From Rhizobium sp. ASV20 (GTDB lineage Bacteria > Pseudomonadota > Alphaproteobacteria > Rhizobiales > Rhizobiaceae), in contig NZ_JAELTU010000014.1 in the NCBI RefSeq assembly GCF_016429015.1, forward strand, positions 1 to 64,000: 64,000 bases of DNA, in the 5' to 3' direction. Below, one piece after another: positions 35,301 through 43,338 of the stretch. The translations under genes and the position numbers were made by a program. How positions within the stretch are numbered: position 1 is the stretch's first letter; the number at the start of each line of letters is the position of its first letter. Under the pieces are notes generated by a model. That model was given only the letters and a program-made list of their open reading frames with translations, was not told where the DNA came from and did no database searches.

Positions 35301-36086
35301 CTACATGACGACGACTCGTGTTCCGACCTTCACCCGGTTGTAGAGATCGGTAACATCTTCGTTACGCAGGCGGATACAGCCGGAAGAAACAGCGCTGCCG
35401 ATGGTCCAGGGCGCATTGGTGCCATGGATGCGATAGAGGGTGGAGCCGAGATACATGGCGCGCGCGCCGAGCGGGTTGGCTTCCCCGCCGTCCATGCGGG
35501 CCGGCAGGTAATGTCCTTTTGCGGCTTCTCGCGCGACCATTTCGGACGGCGGCGTCCAATCCGGCCATTCCTGCTTGCGGGTAACGGTGTGGGCGCCGGC
35601 CCATTCGAAGCCGGGCTTGCCGACGCCGACGCCATAGCGGCGTGCCTTGCCGCCTTCCATGACGAGATAGAGGAAGCGATTATTGGTGTCGATGACGATG
35701 CTGCCCGGCTTTTCCTTGGTCTGGTAGTCGACGATCTGCGGCAGGAACTGCGGGTCGATCTGGCCGCGGATGGCCGGATATTGCGGACGGGCCATGGCGA
35801 CCTGCTGTACGACCGGGCGCGAGAACAGGCCACGGGGCTGCACCACCTGCCGCACCTGCGGATTGCCCTGCTGTTCCATGCGGGGATCGGCGACGCGTCG
35901 CGTGCCGGGGCGAACGGGATAGACGACCGGCTGCACGTTGCCGCCGCCGAGCTGCGTCACCCAGGGCGCTGTCAGATCGGGGCTGACGATAACGGGCGGG
36001 CGCGACTGATAACGATCACTTGCAAGGGCGGAAGAGGCAAGCAGGCTCAGAGCGCCGGCGGCGCACAGAACGGCATGTTTCATCAT
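35301..36086 (-). CDS. YkuD-type L,D-transpeptidase, paralogue of the adjacent gene
   Basis: The product has 261 residues with a signal peptide ('HAVLCAAGALSLLASSALA'). A low-complexity linker rich in Arg, Gln, Pro and Val spans about residues 25-105. The domain 'GSIVIDTNNRFLYLVMEGGK' follows, with the active site His in 'YRIHGTNAPWTIG' and Cys in 'VSSGCIRLRNEDV'. The catalytic halves of the two tandem genes align almost without gaps ('[17 protein letters not shown]' versus 'DWTPPSEMVAREAAKGH'), so they arose by duplication and differ mainly in the linker. Transcription is leftward in both, separated by 223 bases. Confidence 0.93.
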   Translation of the reverse strand: MMKHAVLCAAGALSLLASSALASDRYQSRPPVIVSPDLTAPWVTQLGGGNVQPVVYPVRPGTRRVADPRMEQQGNPQVRQVVQPRGLFSRPVVQQVAMARPQYPAIRGQIDPQFLPQIVDYQTKEKPGSIVIDTNNRFLYLVMEGGKARRYGVGVGKPGFEWAGAHTVTRKQEWPDWTPPSEMVAREAAKGHYLPARMDGGEANPLGARAMYLGSTLYRIHGTNAPWTIGSAVSSGCIRLRNEDVTDLYNRVKVGTRVVVM

Positions 36087-36387
36087 CGGACAAACTCTCT
36101 ACATATGGGCCGAGGATGGGCGCATCAGCACCCGGTCGGAGCCATGGTGCCACTTGCGCGCGAGCGAATGGTAAACATCTGTTCATCAAAATGCCGAGAA
36201 GCCGATAAAGCTTTATCAGGGTTACCGGCTGGTTTGGAAATATGGTTTGCAAGTGGTAAATCTGGAATCGGAATGCGCGATCGTTGAAATGCGCTATGAT
36301 TTTAAGCGTTTGATTGATCTGGTTTTATCCGATACTGGCATACCGGTTTCCGGTAGCGCACGCTGAAATAGGGGACGAATCGCGAAA
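36087..36387. other. Divergent intergenic region between L,D-transpeptidase and tag
   Basis: These 301 bases hold no gene. The clearest feature is GATAAAGCTTTATC (36204-36217), a perfect 14-base palindrome without loop, 118 bases upstream of the transpeptidase start and 171 upstream of tag. It could be an operator or chance. The rest is AT-richer than the coding DNA. Confidence 0.5.
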
Positions 36388-37017
36388 ATGGCTGAAACGG
36401 GCATCATCACCGGCGAAGACGGCAAGGATCGTTGCTTCTGGCACGGCAACCTGCCGGAATATCAGCGCTATCACGACGAGGAATGGGGACGCCCCGTTGT
36501 CAACGACATCAGGCTCTTCGAAAAGATCTGCCTGGAAGGCTTCCAGTCCGGCCTCTCCTGGCTGACGATCCTGCGCAAGCGCGAGAATTTCCGCGCAGCC
36601 TTCGCAGGCTTCGATTTCGAGAAGGTTGCGAAGTTCGATGAGGCTGACATCGAGCGTTGCGTTGGCGATGCCGGTATCATCCGCCACCGCGGCAAGATCG
36701 TCTCCACCATCAACAATGCCAATCGCGCCATCGAGCTGCGTTCAGAATTCGGATCGCTGGCGCGCTATTTCTGGAGCCACGAGCCGGGTGCCGCGGAGCG
36801 TCCCGCAGTCTTCGACCTTGCGCATCTTCGCGCCAACCCGACGACGCCGGCCTCCGTTCGGATTTCAAAGGACCTGAAGAAGCGCGGCTGGACCTTTGTC
36901 GGCCCGACCACGGTCTATGCCTTCATGCAGGCGATGGGCCTCGTCAACGATCACATCGAAGGTTGCTATTGCCGGAAAGAGACCGAGGCGATGCGCTGCG
37001 AATTGGTGCGGCCATGA
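36388..37017 (+). CDS. tag: DNA-3-methyladenine glycosylase I
   Basis: The product has 209 residues, normal for Tag (187 in E. coli). 'RCFWHGNLPEYQRYHDEEWG' and 'RLFEKICLEGFQSGLSWLTI' are the family signatures, 'RHRGKIVSTINNANRAIELR' the middle helix, and 'LVNDHIEGCYCRKE' carries the C-terminal His and Cys that help bind zinc. It removes 3-methyladenine from alkylated DNA to start base-excision repair. The stop overlaps the next gene (ATGA), so that secreted protein is translated from the same message. Confidence 0.95.
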   Translation: MAETGIITGEDGKDRCFWHGNLPEYQRYHDEEWGRPVVNDIRLFEKICLEGFQSGLSWLTILRKRENFRAAFAGFDFEKVAKFDEADIERCVGDAGIIRHRGKIVSTINNANRAIELRSEFGSLARYFWSHEPGAAERPAVFDLAHLRANPTTPASVRISKDLKKRGWTFVGPTTVYAFMQAMGLVNDHIEGCYCRKETEAMRCELVRP

Positions 37018-37538
37018 GAGGTACGCTTCTCGGTATGTCCCTGACGATGCTCGCTTTGTTCGGCGGTACTGCCGCCTGGGCTCAAAGCGACACCCAGCAG
37101 CAGCTGCCGCAGCTCGACCGCGGTGAGAAGATCGAGAAGCTCGGCTTCCCGGCCGTACTGGAGAAATTGACGGGATGGACGAAGTTCGGCAAGGGCAAGG
37201 TCTACACGCTACCGCTGAAGAAGGGCCAGCATGTACGGATCACCTTCAGCTCGAAGAGCAAATATACCTTCATGGCAATCTTCGACCTGTCTTCGAATGA
37301 CGACGAATCCTTCTTCGGCACGGATGAGGACGGCGACACGGCCGATGTGACCGTCAACCAGGACACGACCTGGCTGATCAAGCCTTACTATTCGCGTGTC
37401 ACCCGTCGCCGCGGTCTCGGCGCTCCCTATGAAATCCTCATCGATCCCAATCCGCCGGCCGCGCAGCAGACGCCCGCCGACCAGCCGAAGGATCAGGGGC
37501 CGATGCTGTTCCCGCCGCGCTCAAAGCAAGGGCAGTAG
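37014..37538 (+). CDS. Secreted protein of unknown function, coupled to tag
   Basis: The product has 174 residues from ATG 37014, which overlaps the tag stop by four bases. A signal peptide is clear ('RGTLLGMSLTMLALFGG' then 'TAAWAQ'). The mature domain looks beta-rich: 'FGKGKVYTLPLKKGQHVRIT', 'FSSKSKYTFMAIFDLSSNDD' and 'QDTTWLIKPYYSRVTRRRGL', ending in a Pro/Gln-rich tail. The sheet-like domain resembles in general the pre-peptidase or bacterial-lectin type modules, but I cannot assign one. No functional link to DNA repair is obvious. Confidence 0.68.
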   Translation: MRGTLLGMSLTMLALFGGTAAWAQSDTQQQLPQLDRGEKIEKLGFPAVLEKLTGWTKFGKGKVYTLPLKKGQHVRITFSSKSKYTFMAIFDLSSNDDESFFGTDEDGDTADVTVNQDTTWLIKPYYSRVTRRRGLGAPYEILIDPNPPAAQQTPADQPKDQGPMLFPPRSKQGQ

Positions 37539-37604
37539 AGCAGGTTCAGGAGAAGCACGCCGTTGTTGTCCGCCCGGCGCTGTCGATGACAGCGGCTCCA
37601 TGGC

Positions 37605-38309
37605 TCAGGACAGCGCCTGTATGATCTCGGACAATTCCCCGAGATGGCCGATCTTGCGGAAGCGCGGTGCTTCCGTTGGCTCCTCAATATGCTCGAAGGC
37701 CCAGGTAAGCTCGTGCGGCACGAAGACGCCATAGCTGCCGGCCGCAAGTGCCGGCACGATATCAGACTTCAGCGAGTTGCCGATCATCATCGCCCGCTCC
37801 GGGCCGTCGCCGACCTTGGAGAAGATGCGGCGATAGGTGGAGGCGTTCTTGTCGGAGACGATTTCGATCGCATCGAAGAGGTCGCCGAGGCCGGACTGGG
37901 CAAGCTTGCGTTCCTGATCGAAGAGGTCGCCCTTCGTGATCAGGACAAGCAGATAGTTGCCGGACAGGGCCTCCAGCGTCTGGCGCACATGCGGCAGCGT
38001 TTCGACGGGATGCGCGAGAAGATCGCGGCCGATATCGAGGATCTGCGCGATGACGCTCGCCGGCACATCGCCTTCGGTGATCTCGATGGCCGTTTCGACC
38101 ATCGAAAGCGTGAAACCTTTGATGCCGAATCCGTAGTGGCGCAGGTTGCGCTTCTCTGCTTCGAGCAAGCGTGCCGAAATGTGGTCGCTATCGGCATGGT
38201 CGGCGAGCAGATCGGTGAATTGCAGTTCGGTGAGCCGGTAGAATTGTTCGTTCTGCCAGAGCGTATCGTCGGCATCGAAGCCGATCGTGGTCAAGGGGCG
38301 TTGCGACAT
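37605..38309 (-). CDS. HAD family hydrolase (YjjG-like)
   Basis: The product has 234 residues. Motif I is 'IGFDADDTLW' (DxDxT) at residue 10, motif II the Thr in 'LVLITKGDL', motif III Lys in 'IVSDKNAST', and motif IV 'MIGNSLKSDI'. The cap between motifs I and II is helical, as in C1-type HAD phosphatases. The likely job is dephosphorylation of a small metabolite such as a nucleotide; the substrate is not shown. ATG 38309 is preferred over 38327 because the domain starts right after it. Confidence 0.85.
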   Translation of the reverse strand: MSQRPLTTIGFDADDTLWQNEQFYRLTELQFTDLLADHADSDHISARLLEAEKRNLRHYGFGIKGFTLSMVETAIEITEGDVPASVIAQILDIGRDLLAHPVETLPHVRQTLEALSGNYLLVLITKGDLFDQERKLAQSGLGDLFDAIEIVSDKNASTYRRIFSKVGDGPERAMMIGNSLKSDIVPALAAGSYGVFVPHELTWAFEHIEEPTEAPRFRKIGHLGELSEIIQALS

Positions 38310-38612
38310 GGTATTTGCGTTCCGCATAAGGATAAGGACAGGAGTCTATCCTCCGCTCGCGGGGAAGCAAGAGTAAGTGACGGTAACTGCATCGTGATCG
38401 ACCGCAGCTCTCGCGTTGAAATCGGATTTTGATGCATTATGTCGTTGTTGTCTCGATCGCCGCGGAGCCAGAGCCGGGTATCGACGACTGTCTTATGACC
38501 TCTCCAGGGCAGCGCCATCGCGGCTGCAATGCCGAGGCCAATTCATAGCCAAGAGAATTAAGAGTCCACAGGCCGGAAGCGTCTTCCGGCTGACCACAAG
38601 GGAATTTCTCCT
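38310..38612. other. Divergent intergenic region between HAD gene and aldo/keto reductase gene
   Basis: These 303 bases hold no gene I can support. A perfect hairpin at 38572-38590 precedes the reductase start and is listed separately; nothing else stands out. Confidence 0.5.
38572..38590 (+). promoter_or_regulatory. Leader hairpin upstream of the aldo/keto reductase gene
   Basis: GCCGGAAG (38572-38579) pairs with CTTCCGGC (38583-38590) around CGT. It ends 22 bases before ATG 38613, just upstream of the ribosome site. It could be the end of a leader, a weak attenuator or a mRNA stabiliser. There is no T tract. Confidence 0.3.
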
Positions 38613-39662
38613 ATGCGTTACAACCAACTCGGCAATACCGGCCTGTTCGTTTCCGAACTTTGCCTGGGCACAATGACCTTCGGCGAAGCCAATCCCAACA
38701 GCAGCTGGGGTTCGATCGCGGATGTCGACCAGGCGCTGGCCGACAAGATCGTCGAAAACTCGCTCTCCGCCGGCATCAATTTCATCGACACCGCAGACGT
38801 CTACTCCTTCGGCAATTCGGAAAAGCTGCTCGGGCAGGCGCTGAAGAACCTCAACGTGCCTCGCAAGGATGTCGTCATCGCCACCAAGGTCTATGGCGTC
38901 ATGGGCGACAAGCCGAACGACCGCGGCGCCTCACGCGGCCATATCATGGATTCCGTGCAGGCCAGCCTCGACCGTTTGCAGACCGATCACATCGACCTCT
39001 ATCAGATCCACGCCACGGATTCAGTCACGCCCATCGACGAGACGCTCCGGGCATTGGATGATCTCGTATCCCGCGGCCTGGTTCGCTATGTCGGTGTCTC
39101 CAACTGGCAGGCGTGGCGTATCGCCAAGGCACTCGGCATTTCCGAGCGCCGCGGCTTTGCCCGTTTTGAAACCGTTCAGGCCTATTACTCCATCGCCGGC
39201 CGCGATCTGGAGCGCGAAATCGTGCCCCTGATGGCAGACGAAAAGCTCGGCCTCATGGTCTGGTCGCCGCTTGCCGGAGGCCTGCTCTCGGGCAAGTACG
39301 GTCCTGGTGCTCCGGGCAATGGAGAAGGACGACGCGCGAATTTCGACTTTCCGCCCGTCGATAAGGACCGCGCCTGGGCCTGCGTTGCCGCCATGCGCGA
39401 AGTGGCCGATAAGCACGGTTCCAACGTCGCCACGGTCGCGCTTGCCTGGATCCTGGCGAAGCCTTTCGTGACCAGCATCATCATCGGTGCCAAGCGCCTC
39501 GATCAGCTCGACCAGAACCTCGCCGCCGTCAAGCTGAAGCTCGATGCCGACGATATGGCGAAACTCGATGACGTCAGCGCGCTTGCACCCGAATATCCCG
39601 GTTGGATGCTTGCCCGCCAGGGCGCGCAGCGCGTGCCGCAGCCTTTCGAACCGAAGGCCTGA
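38613..39662 (+). CDS. Aldo/keto reductase
   Basis: The product has 349 residues. It contains the AKR tetrad: Asp and Tyr in 'FIDTADVYSFGNSEKLLGQA', Lys in 'DVVIATKVYG', and His in 'IDLYQIHATD'. It also has the NADPH-site 'AWILAKPFVTSIIIGAKRLD'. The length and C-terminal 'LDDVSALAPEYPGWMLARQ' fit the YajO/Tas-like AKR group. The substrate is unknown. It converges with a quinone-oxidoreductase-like gene, with a long GC hairpin between the stops. Confidence 0.9.
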   Translation: MRYNQLGNTGLFVSELCLGTMTFGEANPNSSWGSIADVDQALADKIVENSLSAGINFIDTADVYSFGNSEKLLGQALKNLNVPRKDVVIATKVYGVMGDKPNDRGASRGHIMDSVQASLDRLQTDHIDLYQIHATDSVTPIDETLRALDDLVSRGLVRYVGVSNWQAWRIAKALGISERRGFARFETVQAYYSIAGRDLEREIVPLMADEKLGLMVWSPLAGGLLSGKYGPGAPGNGEGRRANFDFPPVDKDRAWACVAAMREVADKHGSNVATVALAWILAKPFVTSIIIGAKRLDQLDQNLAAVKLKLDADDMAKLDDVSALAPEYPGWMLARQGAQRVPQPFEPKA

Positions 39663-39674
39663 CAGCGTGAGTAA

Positions 39675-39705
39675 GCCGGGCCGCCAAGTCTCGTGGCGGC
39701 CCGGC
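39675..39705. terminator. 12-base-pair stem-loop between convergent genes
   Basis: GCCGGGCCGCCA (39675-39686) pairs perfectly with TGGCGGCCCGGC (39694-39705) around a seven-base loop. It lies 12 bases after the aldo/keto reductase stop and just after the convergent gene's stop. There is no T tract, so it acts as a strong 3' hairpin for both transcripts. Confidence 0.6.
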
Positions 39706-39710
39706 GGCGA

Positions 39711-40739
39711 TTATAGCTCGATGACGATCTTGCCAAACGGGCCGCGATCGAGATGGTCGAAGGCTGCGGGAGCCTCATCAAGCGTATAGCGGTGGTCGAT
39801 GACCGGCTTCAGGCCGATGCTGTCGACCGCACGCACGAAATCTTCGAGCGCGCGGCGATGGCCGACGCCGATGCCCTGCACGACCGGAGATTTCAGTAGC
39901 AGCGGAGCCACCGGGCCGGTGATATCGAAGCCCTCGAGCACGCCAATGACGGAAATCCGGCCATGCGGCGCGACCGCCTTCAGCGACTGCGCGAAATTTG
40001 GCCCGCCAGCGATTTCGATGATGTGGTCGATGCCCTCATCGTTAGTGAGGCGATAGACCTCTTCCACCCAGTCGCTGGTGTTGCGGTTGATGCCGTGATG
40101 CGCTCCGAGCGCCTTTGCCCGAGCGAGCTTCTCCGAGCCCGAGGAGGTTACGAAGACCTCAGCGCCCTGAGCGGCGGCGATCTGCAGGCTAAACAGCGCC
40201 ACGCCACCGGTTCCCTGCACCAGGACGCGATCGCCGGGATTGATCTTGCCGCGTTCCACCAGCGCAAACCAAGCCGTCAGGCCGGCACACGGAAGCGTGC
40301 TCGCCTCGGCGTAATCGAGGCTTGTCGGCGCCGATGCGAGCCAATCCTGGGGCACCGAGATATATTCGGCGAGCACCCCGGCATAGAAACCACCAAACGT
40401 CTTGTAGGGAGGATTGCGGGCATCGCCGAGCGGCTTGCCGTCGATCCAGCCGGGATGGAAGGTCGAGATGACGCGATCACCGGTCGAGAATCGGGTGACA
40501 TCGTCTCCGATCGCCTCGACCACGCCGGCCATGTCGGATGCCGGTACGAACGGAAACTGGATCGGCAGGCCCATGCCTGTCTCGCGCACGAGCTTGTCGC
40601 GATAGTTCAGCGAAACGGCCTTCACCCGCACGAGTACTTCGCCGCGCGCAGGTGTGGGAACCGCCGTTTCCGTAAGGTTCAAGGGGGCGCCGACGGCGAT
40701 CGTATCGAGGGTCCAGCGCTTCATGCTCTTCGTCATCAT
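39711..40739 (-). CDS. Zinc-type/quinone-oxidoreductase-like alcohol dehydrogenase
   Basis: The product has 342 residues of the MDR superfamily. The N-terminal GroES-like part has 'RGEVLVRVKAVSLNYRDKLV', and the Rossmann part 'GDRVLVQGTGGVALFSLQIA' followed by 'AQGAEVFVTSSGSEKLARAK'. The residues that bind structural zinc are absent, as in QOR-type enzymes. The closest group I recall is the E. coli YhdH/QOR-type NADPH reductases. ATG 40739 has AGGAG five bases upstream. It is divergent from a LysR gene over a 107-base gap that contains a 19-base dyad. Confidence 0.87.
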   Translation of the reverse strand: MMTKSMKRWTLDTIAVGAPLNLTETAVPTPARGEVLVRVKAVSLNYRDKLVRETGMGLPIQFPFVPASDMAGVVEAIGDDVTRFSTGDRVISTFHPGWIDGKPLGDARNPPYKTFGGFYAGVLAEYISVPQDWLASAPTSLDYAEASTLPCAGLTAWFALVERGKINPGDRVLVQGTGGVALFSLQIAAAQGAEVFVTSSGSEKLARAKALGAHHGINRNTSDWVEEVYRLTNDEGIDHIIEIAGGPNFAQSLKAVAPHGRISVIGVLEGFDITGPVAPLLLKSPVVQGIGVGHRRALEDFVRAVDSIGLKPVIDHRYTLDEAPAAFDHLDRGPFGKIVIEL

Positions 40740-40789
40740 GATCTCCTGAGAGGGATTGGAAGGAATGAGCGCAGCATATCGTTGCTTGC

Positions 40790-40808
40790 ATGTCGCCAGT
40801 GGCGATAT
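40790..40808. promoter_or_regulatory. Candidate LysR operator, near-perfect 19-base dyad
   Basis: ATgTCGCCA-G-TGGCGAtAT spans 40790-40808, with eight of nine arm positions paired. It is centred 60 bases upstream of the dehydrogenase start and 48 bases upstream of the LysR start, so a bound regulator could control both divergent genes. Confidence 0.5.
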
Positions 40809-40846
40809 TATTTCCGCTAAATGGTTCCCTGAAGGAAGCAATGGTC

Positions 40847-41746
40847 ATGAATGACATGCTGAACGGCATTCCGGAATTTGTGGAGGCGGTCGAGGCCGGC
40901 GGCTTTTCGGCGGCGGCGGCGCGCATGAATCTGTCGCGCTCTGCGATCGGCAAGACCATTGCGAAGCTGGAGCGGCGTCTGAACACGCGTCTGTTCCATC
41001 GCACAACGCGGATGCAGAGCCTGACCGATGAAGGGCAGGCCTTCTACGAGCGCTGCCGTCGCGCTCTGGACGAGATACAATCGGGCGAGGCCATGCTGGA
41101 ATCAGGCAAGCGTGAGGTCACCGGCCGCCTGCGCATTTCGATGCCCGTGCTTTTCGGCCGTCGCTGTCTGGCGCCGCTGCTGCTCGAGCTTGCTCGCATG
41201 CATCCCCAGCTGGAGCTCGACCTATCCTTCAGCGATCGCGTGGTCGATCTCTTCGATGAAGGCTTCGATCTCGCCATTCGCAATGGCGTTCTGCGCGACG
41301 AAGCCGGTCTCCTTGCGCGCAAGATCGCCTTTCATCGCATGACGTTGTGCGCATCGCCGGATTATCTGGCTGCAAGGGGAGTGCCGCAGACCATCGAGGA
41401 GCTCGATGGCCACGATCTGGTCGTTTACGCACGATCCGGCGAGACAAAGCGATGGACCTTCCTGCAGGGTGATGGCACCGCCGTTGACTACCTGCCGGAA
41501 ACGCGGCTGCGCTTTGACGATCTGGAGGTCATTGCGGATGCGGCTGTCGCCGGTATGGGGATTACCTGGCTACCCTGCTGGCTGGTGCGGGACCATGTGT
41601 ATGCCGGCAGGCTGGCGCAGGTGCTGAACGTCTCCAGCCGGCCCGTCAACATCTATGCCATCTGGCCACAGACGCCGCATCTTCCGCTGAAGATGCGCGT
41701 CATCATCGATCTGCTGGCCGCTCGGCTGCCTGGAATCATGGATTGA
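40847..41746 (+). CDS. LysR family transcriptional regulator
   Basis: The product has 299 residues. The helix-turn-helix is 'IPEFVEAVEAGGFSAAAARM' plus 'NLSRSAIGKTIAKLERRLNT' and 'RLFHRTTRMQSLTDEGQAF', and the effector domain 'GRLRISMPVLFGRRCLAPLL' is typical of the CrgA/AaeR-like group. ATG 40847 is preferred over 40841 because AAGGAAG lies 8 rather than 2 bases upstream. It is divergent from the dehydrogenase gene and most likely regulates it through the dyad at 40790-40808. It converges with the DUF305 gene. Confidence 0.92.
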   Translation: MNDMLNGIPEFVEAVEAGGFSAAAARMNLSRSAIGKTIAKLERRLNTRLFHRTTRMQSLTDEGQAFYERCRRALDEIQSGEAMLESGKREVTGRLRISMPVLFGRRCLAPLLLELARMHPQLELDLSFSDRVVDLFDEGFDLAIRNGVLRDEAGLLARKIAFHRMTLCASPDYLAARGVPQTIEELDGHDLVVYARSGETKRWTFLQGDGTAVDYLPETRLRFDDLEVIADAAVAGMGITWLPCWLVRDHVYAGRLAQVLNVSSRPVNIYAIWPQTPHLPLKMRVIIDLLAARLPGIMD

Positions 41747-41756
41747 GCCGCAAGAA

Positions 41757-41782
41757 GCAGGCGGCACTTGCGTGCCACCTGC
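41757..41782. terminator. Stem-loop between convergent LysR and DUF305 genes
   Basis: GCAGG-C-GGCAC (41757-41767) pairs with GTGCC-A-CCTGC (41772-41782) around a four-base loop, with one C/A mismatch. It lies between convergent stops. No T tract is present. Confidence 0.45.
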
Positions 41783-41795
41783 CGTCGTCGATGAA

Positions 41796-42164
41796 TTACT
41801 TGCCGTGCTTCTTCAGCCAGGCCTTCATTTCCTTGATTTCGGCTTCCTGCGCGGTGACGACGGCTTCCGCCAGCTTGCGCAGTTCCGGGTCCTTCCCGTA
41901 TTTCAGCTCGATCTTCGCCATGTCGATCGCGCCCTGATGATGCGGGATCATACCGCGGACGAAATCCGCATCGGCATCGCCGCTATAGGTAATCATCATG
42001 TCCTTGTGCATCTTGCCCATGGCATCGTTGTAGGCCTTGCTTGAGGCGCCCTGGTCGCCCATGGGCTTGCTCATATCCATGCCCGACATGTCGTCGGCGA
42101 ATGCAGGAAGGCTAAGGGCGAAGGCGAATGCACCGGCAAGCACGAGCGATTTTGAAATAGACAT
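41796..42164 (-). CDS. DUF305 (CopM-like) periplasmic protein
   Basis: The product has 122 residues with a signal peptide ('SLVLAGAFAFALSLPAFAD'). The mature protein opens with 'DMSGMDMSKPMGDQ', a Met-rich run of the kind that binds copper. The DUF305 signature is 'DFVRGMIPHHQGAIDMAKIE', with the conserved His pair, followed by 'ELRKLAEAVVTAQEAEIKEM'. Related CopM and CopI proteins bind Cu(I)/Cu(II) in the periplasm. It sits beside another Met/His/Cys-rich exported protein on the same strand, which supports a metal role. Regulation is not visible. Confidence 0.88.
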   Translation of the reverse strand: MSISKSLVLAGAFAFALSLPAFADDMSGMDMSKPMGDQGASSKAYNDAMGKMHKDMMITYSGDADADFVRGMIPHHQGAIDMAKIELKYGKDPELRKLAEAVVTAQEAEIKEMKAWLKKHGK

Positions 42165-42238
42165 AGGTATTCTCTCCGTTTCTGGACGGTATCTGGATTT
42201 GAGCGGATGGCCGCTCGTTGAATGAATACAGAGGATCG

Positions 42239-42616
42239 TCAGGCGAACCGGGGAGGCGGCGGCGTCGGCTGCGGCCGGGAGTCGGCGAGACGCTTGCTGA
42301 GCGCTGGTGCCGGATAGGAGAAGCCATGCTGGCCGCCGGAGACTGCAAGCGTTGGTGTCAAAGCAAGACAGGCTGCACAGGATGCGACGTGGCCCATGCC
42401 GCCGGCGCAGGGATTTTCCGGCTTCTTGTCCTGATGTTGCATCATCCCGCCATGGGCAGCCATACCAGGCATATCCGCCATGCTTCCGTGGATGCTGATG
42501 GTCGATGCCGCGGGCATAACCGTGACGGGATCGCAGATAGGACAGTTCGCCAGCGCCGGCATGGCACCGTAGAACAGCCAGGCAATCAACATCATCAGGG
42601 TCGCAAGCAAGCGCAT
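42239..42616 (-). CDS. Small Cys/Met/His-rich exported protein, probable metal handling
   Basis: The product has 125 residues from ATG 42616; the longer frame from 42664 adds a hydrophobic stretch and is also possible. A signal segment ('LLATLMMLIAWLFYG') is followed by 'CPICDPV', 'HGSMADMPGMAAHGGMMQHQ', 'NPCAGGMGH' and 'SCAACLAL', in all five Cys, many Met and several His within 80 residues. The C-terminus is Pro-rich. I do not recognise a named family (DUF2946-like is possible). Next to DUF305 this suggests copper binding; the activity is inferred. Confidence 0.65.
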   Translation of the reverse strand: MRLLATLMMLIAWLFYGAMPALANCPICDPVTVMPAASTISIHGSMADMPGMAAHGGMMQHQDKKPENPCAGGMGHVASCAACLALTPTLAVSGGQHGFSYPAPALSKRLADSRPQPTPPPPRFA

Positions 42617-42685
42617 GAACAAGAACCTAGCTGCGCCAACCGCGAAGGCAAGCGCAAATTGCATCGCTACGACATTGAGTGGCGA

Positions 42686-43213
42686 TCAAGGCAGCAGTTT
42701 GACTTCTCTCAGGATTTCGACGGGCGGAAAGCTGATGCAATCCACAACGTCAAAGGTGAGGGTAAATCGGGCTGGCGTTGCCGCGACCCATTTCAGCGCC
42801 GCGGCAGCCGAGCTGGAGGGGATCTTCATCGCTATGGTGCAATGCGGCACCCAACGATCCGGGCGGGAGTGCTCATGGCAGAGTACGGGGTCGATCTCGC
42901 CGTGAATGGCGGCATGTATGTTCTTCAGGATCCGATCGTCTGCCGGGCGCGCCCAAAGCACCAGCATCTCGTTTGGAAAATGGCCGATACCCGAAAATTC
43001 GACCTGAAAGGACCGCATCTCGCCGAAGACTTTCTCGGCTGCCGCAAACAATGAGGAGGGAGCGATATCCGCGTAAACGGCAAGCGTCAGATGCGGTGCG
43101 TAGTTCAGCGCCTCCATCGATGGAGCGGCTTCGAAGCGGCTCGCCTCCCGCCAGAGATCCAAAACCGGGGCTGCGCTATCGTGGGCGCATTTCAGGACGA
43201 TCGCATGTGGCAT
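42686..43213 (-). CDS. 2'-5' RNA ligase family protein (2H phosphoesterase)
   Basis: The product has 175 residues. It has the paired HxT motifs of the 2H superfamily: 'APHLTLAVYAD' near residue 40 and 'VPHCTIAMKI' near residue 126. The family includes bacterial 2'-5' RNA ligase and cyclic phosphodiesterases; the actual substrate is unknown. It is divergent from hisS across a 125-base gap, and the pairing with tRNA-synthetase genes is of interest, but no functional link is shown. Confidence 0.82.
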   Translation of the reverse strand: MPHAIVLKCAHDSAAPVLDLWREASRFEAAPSMEALNYAPHLTLAVYADIAPSSLFAAAEKVFGEMRSFQVEFSGIGHFPNEMLVLWARPADDRILKNIHAAIHGEIDPVLCHEHSRPDRWVPHCTIAMKIPSSSAAAALKWVAATPARFTLTFDVVDCISFPPVEILREVKLLP

Positions 43214-43338
43214 GGTATCTATGTCGCCTTCTCTGGTTTTTTGCCCGTTTGTACGGCGCTAACATATAACAATCCTTGCCGCATTCAGCCCAATCCGCTA
43301 GTTAACCGCCACTGTTCCCGTACCGGATTACCTTAGAT

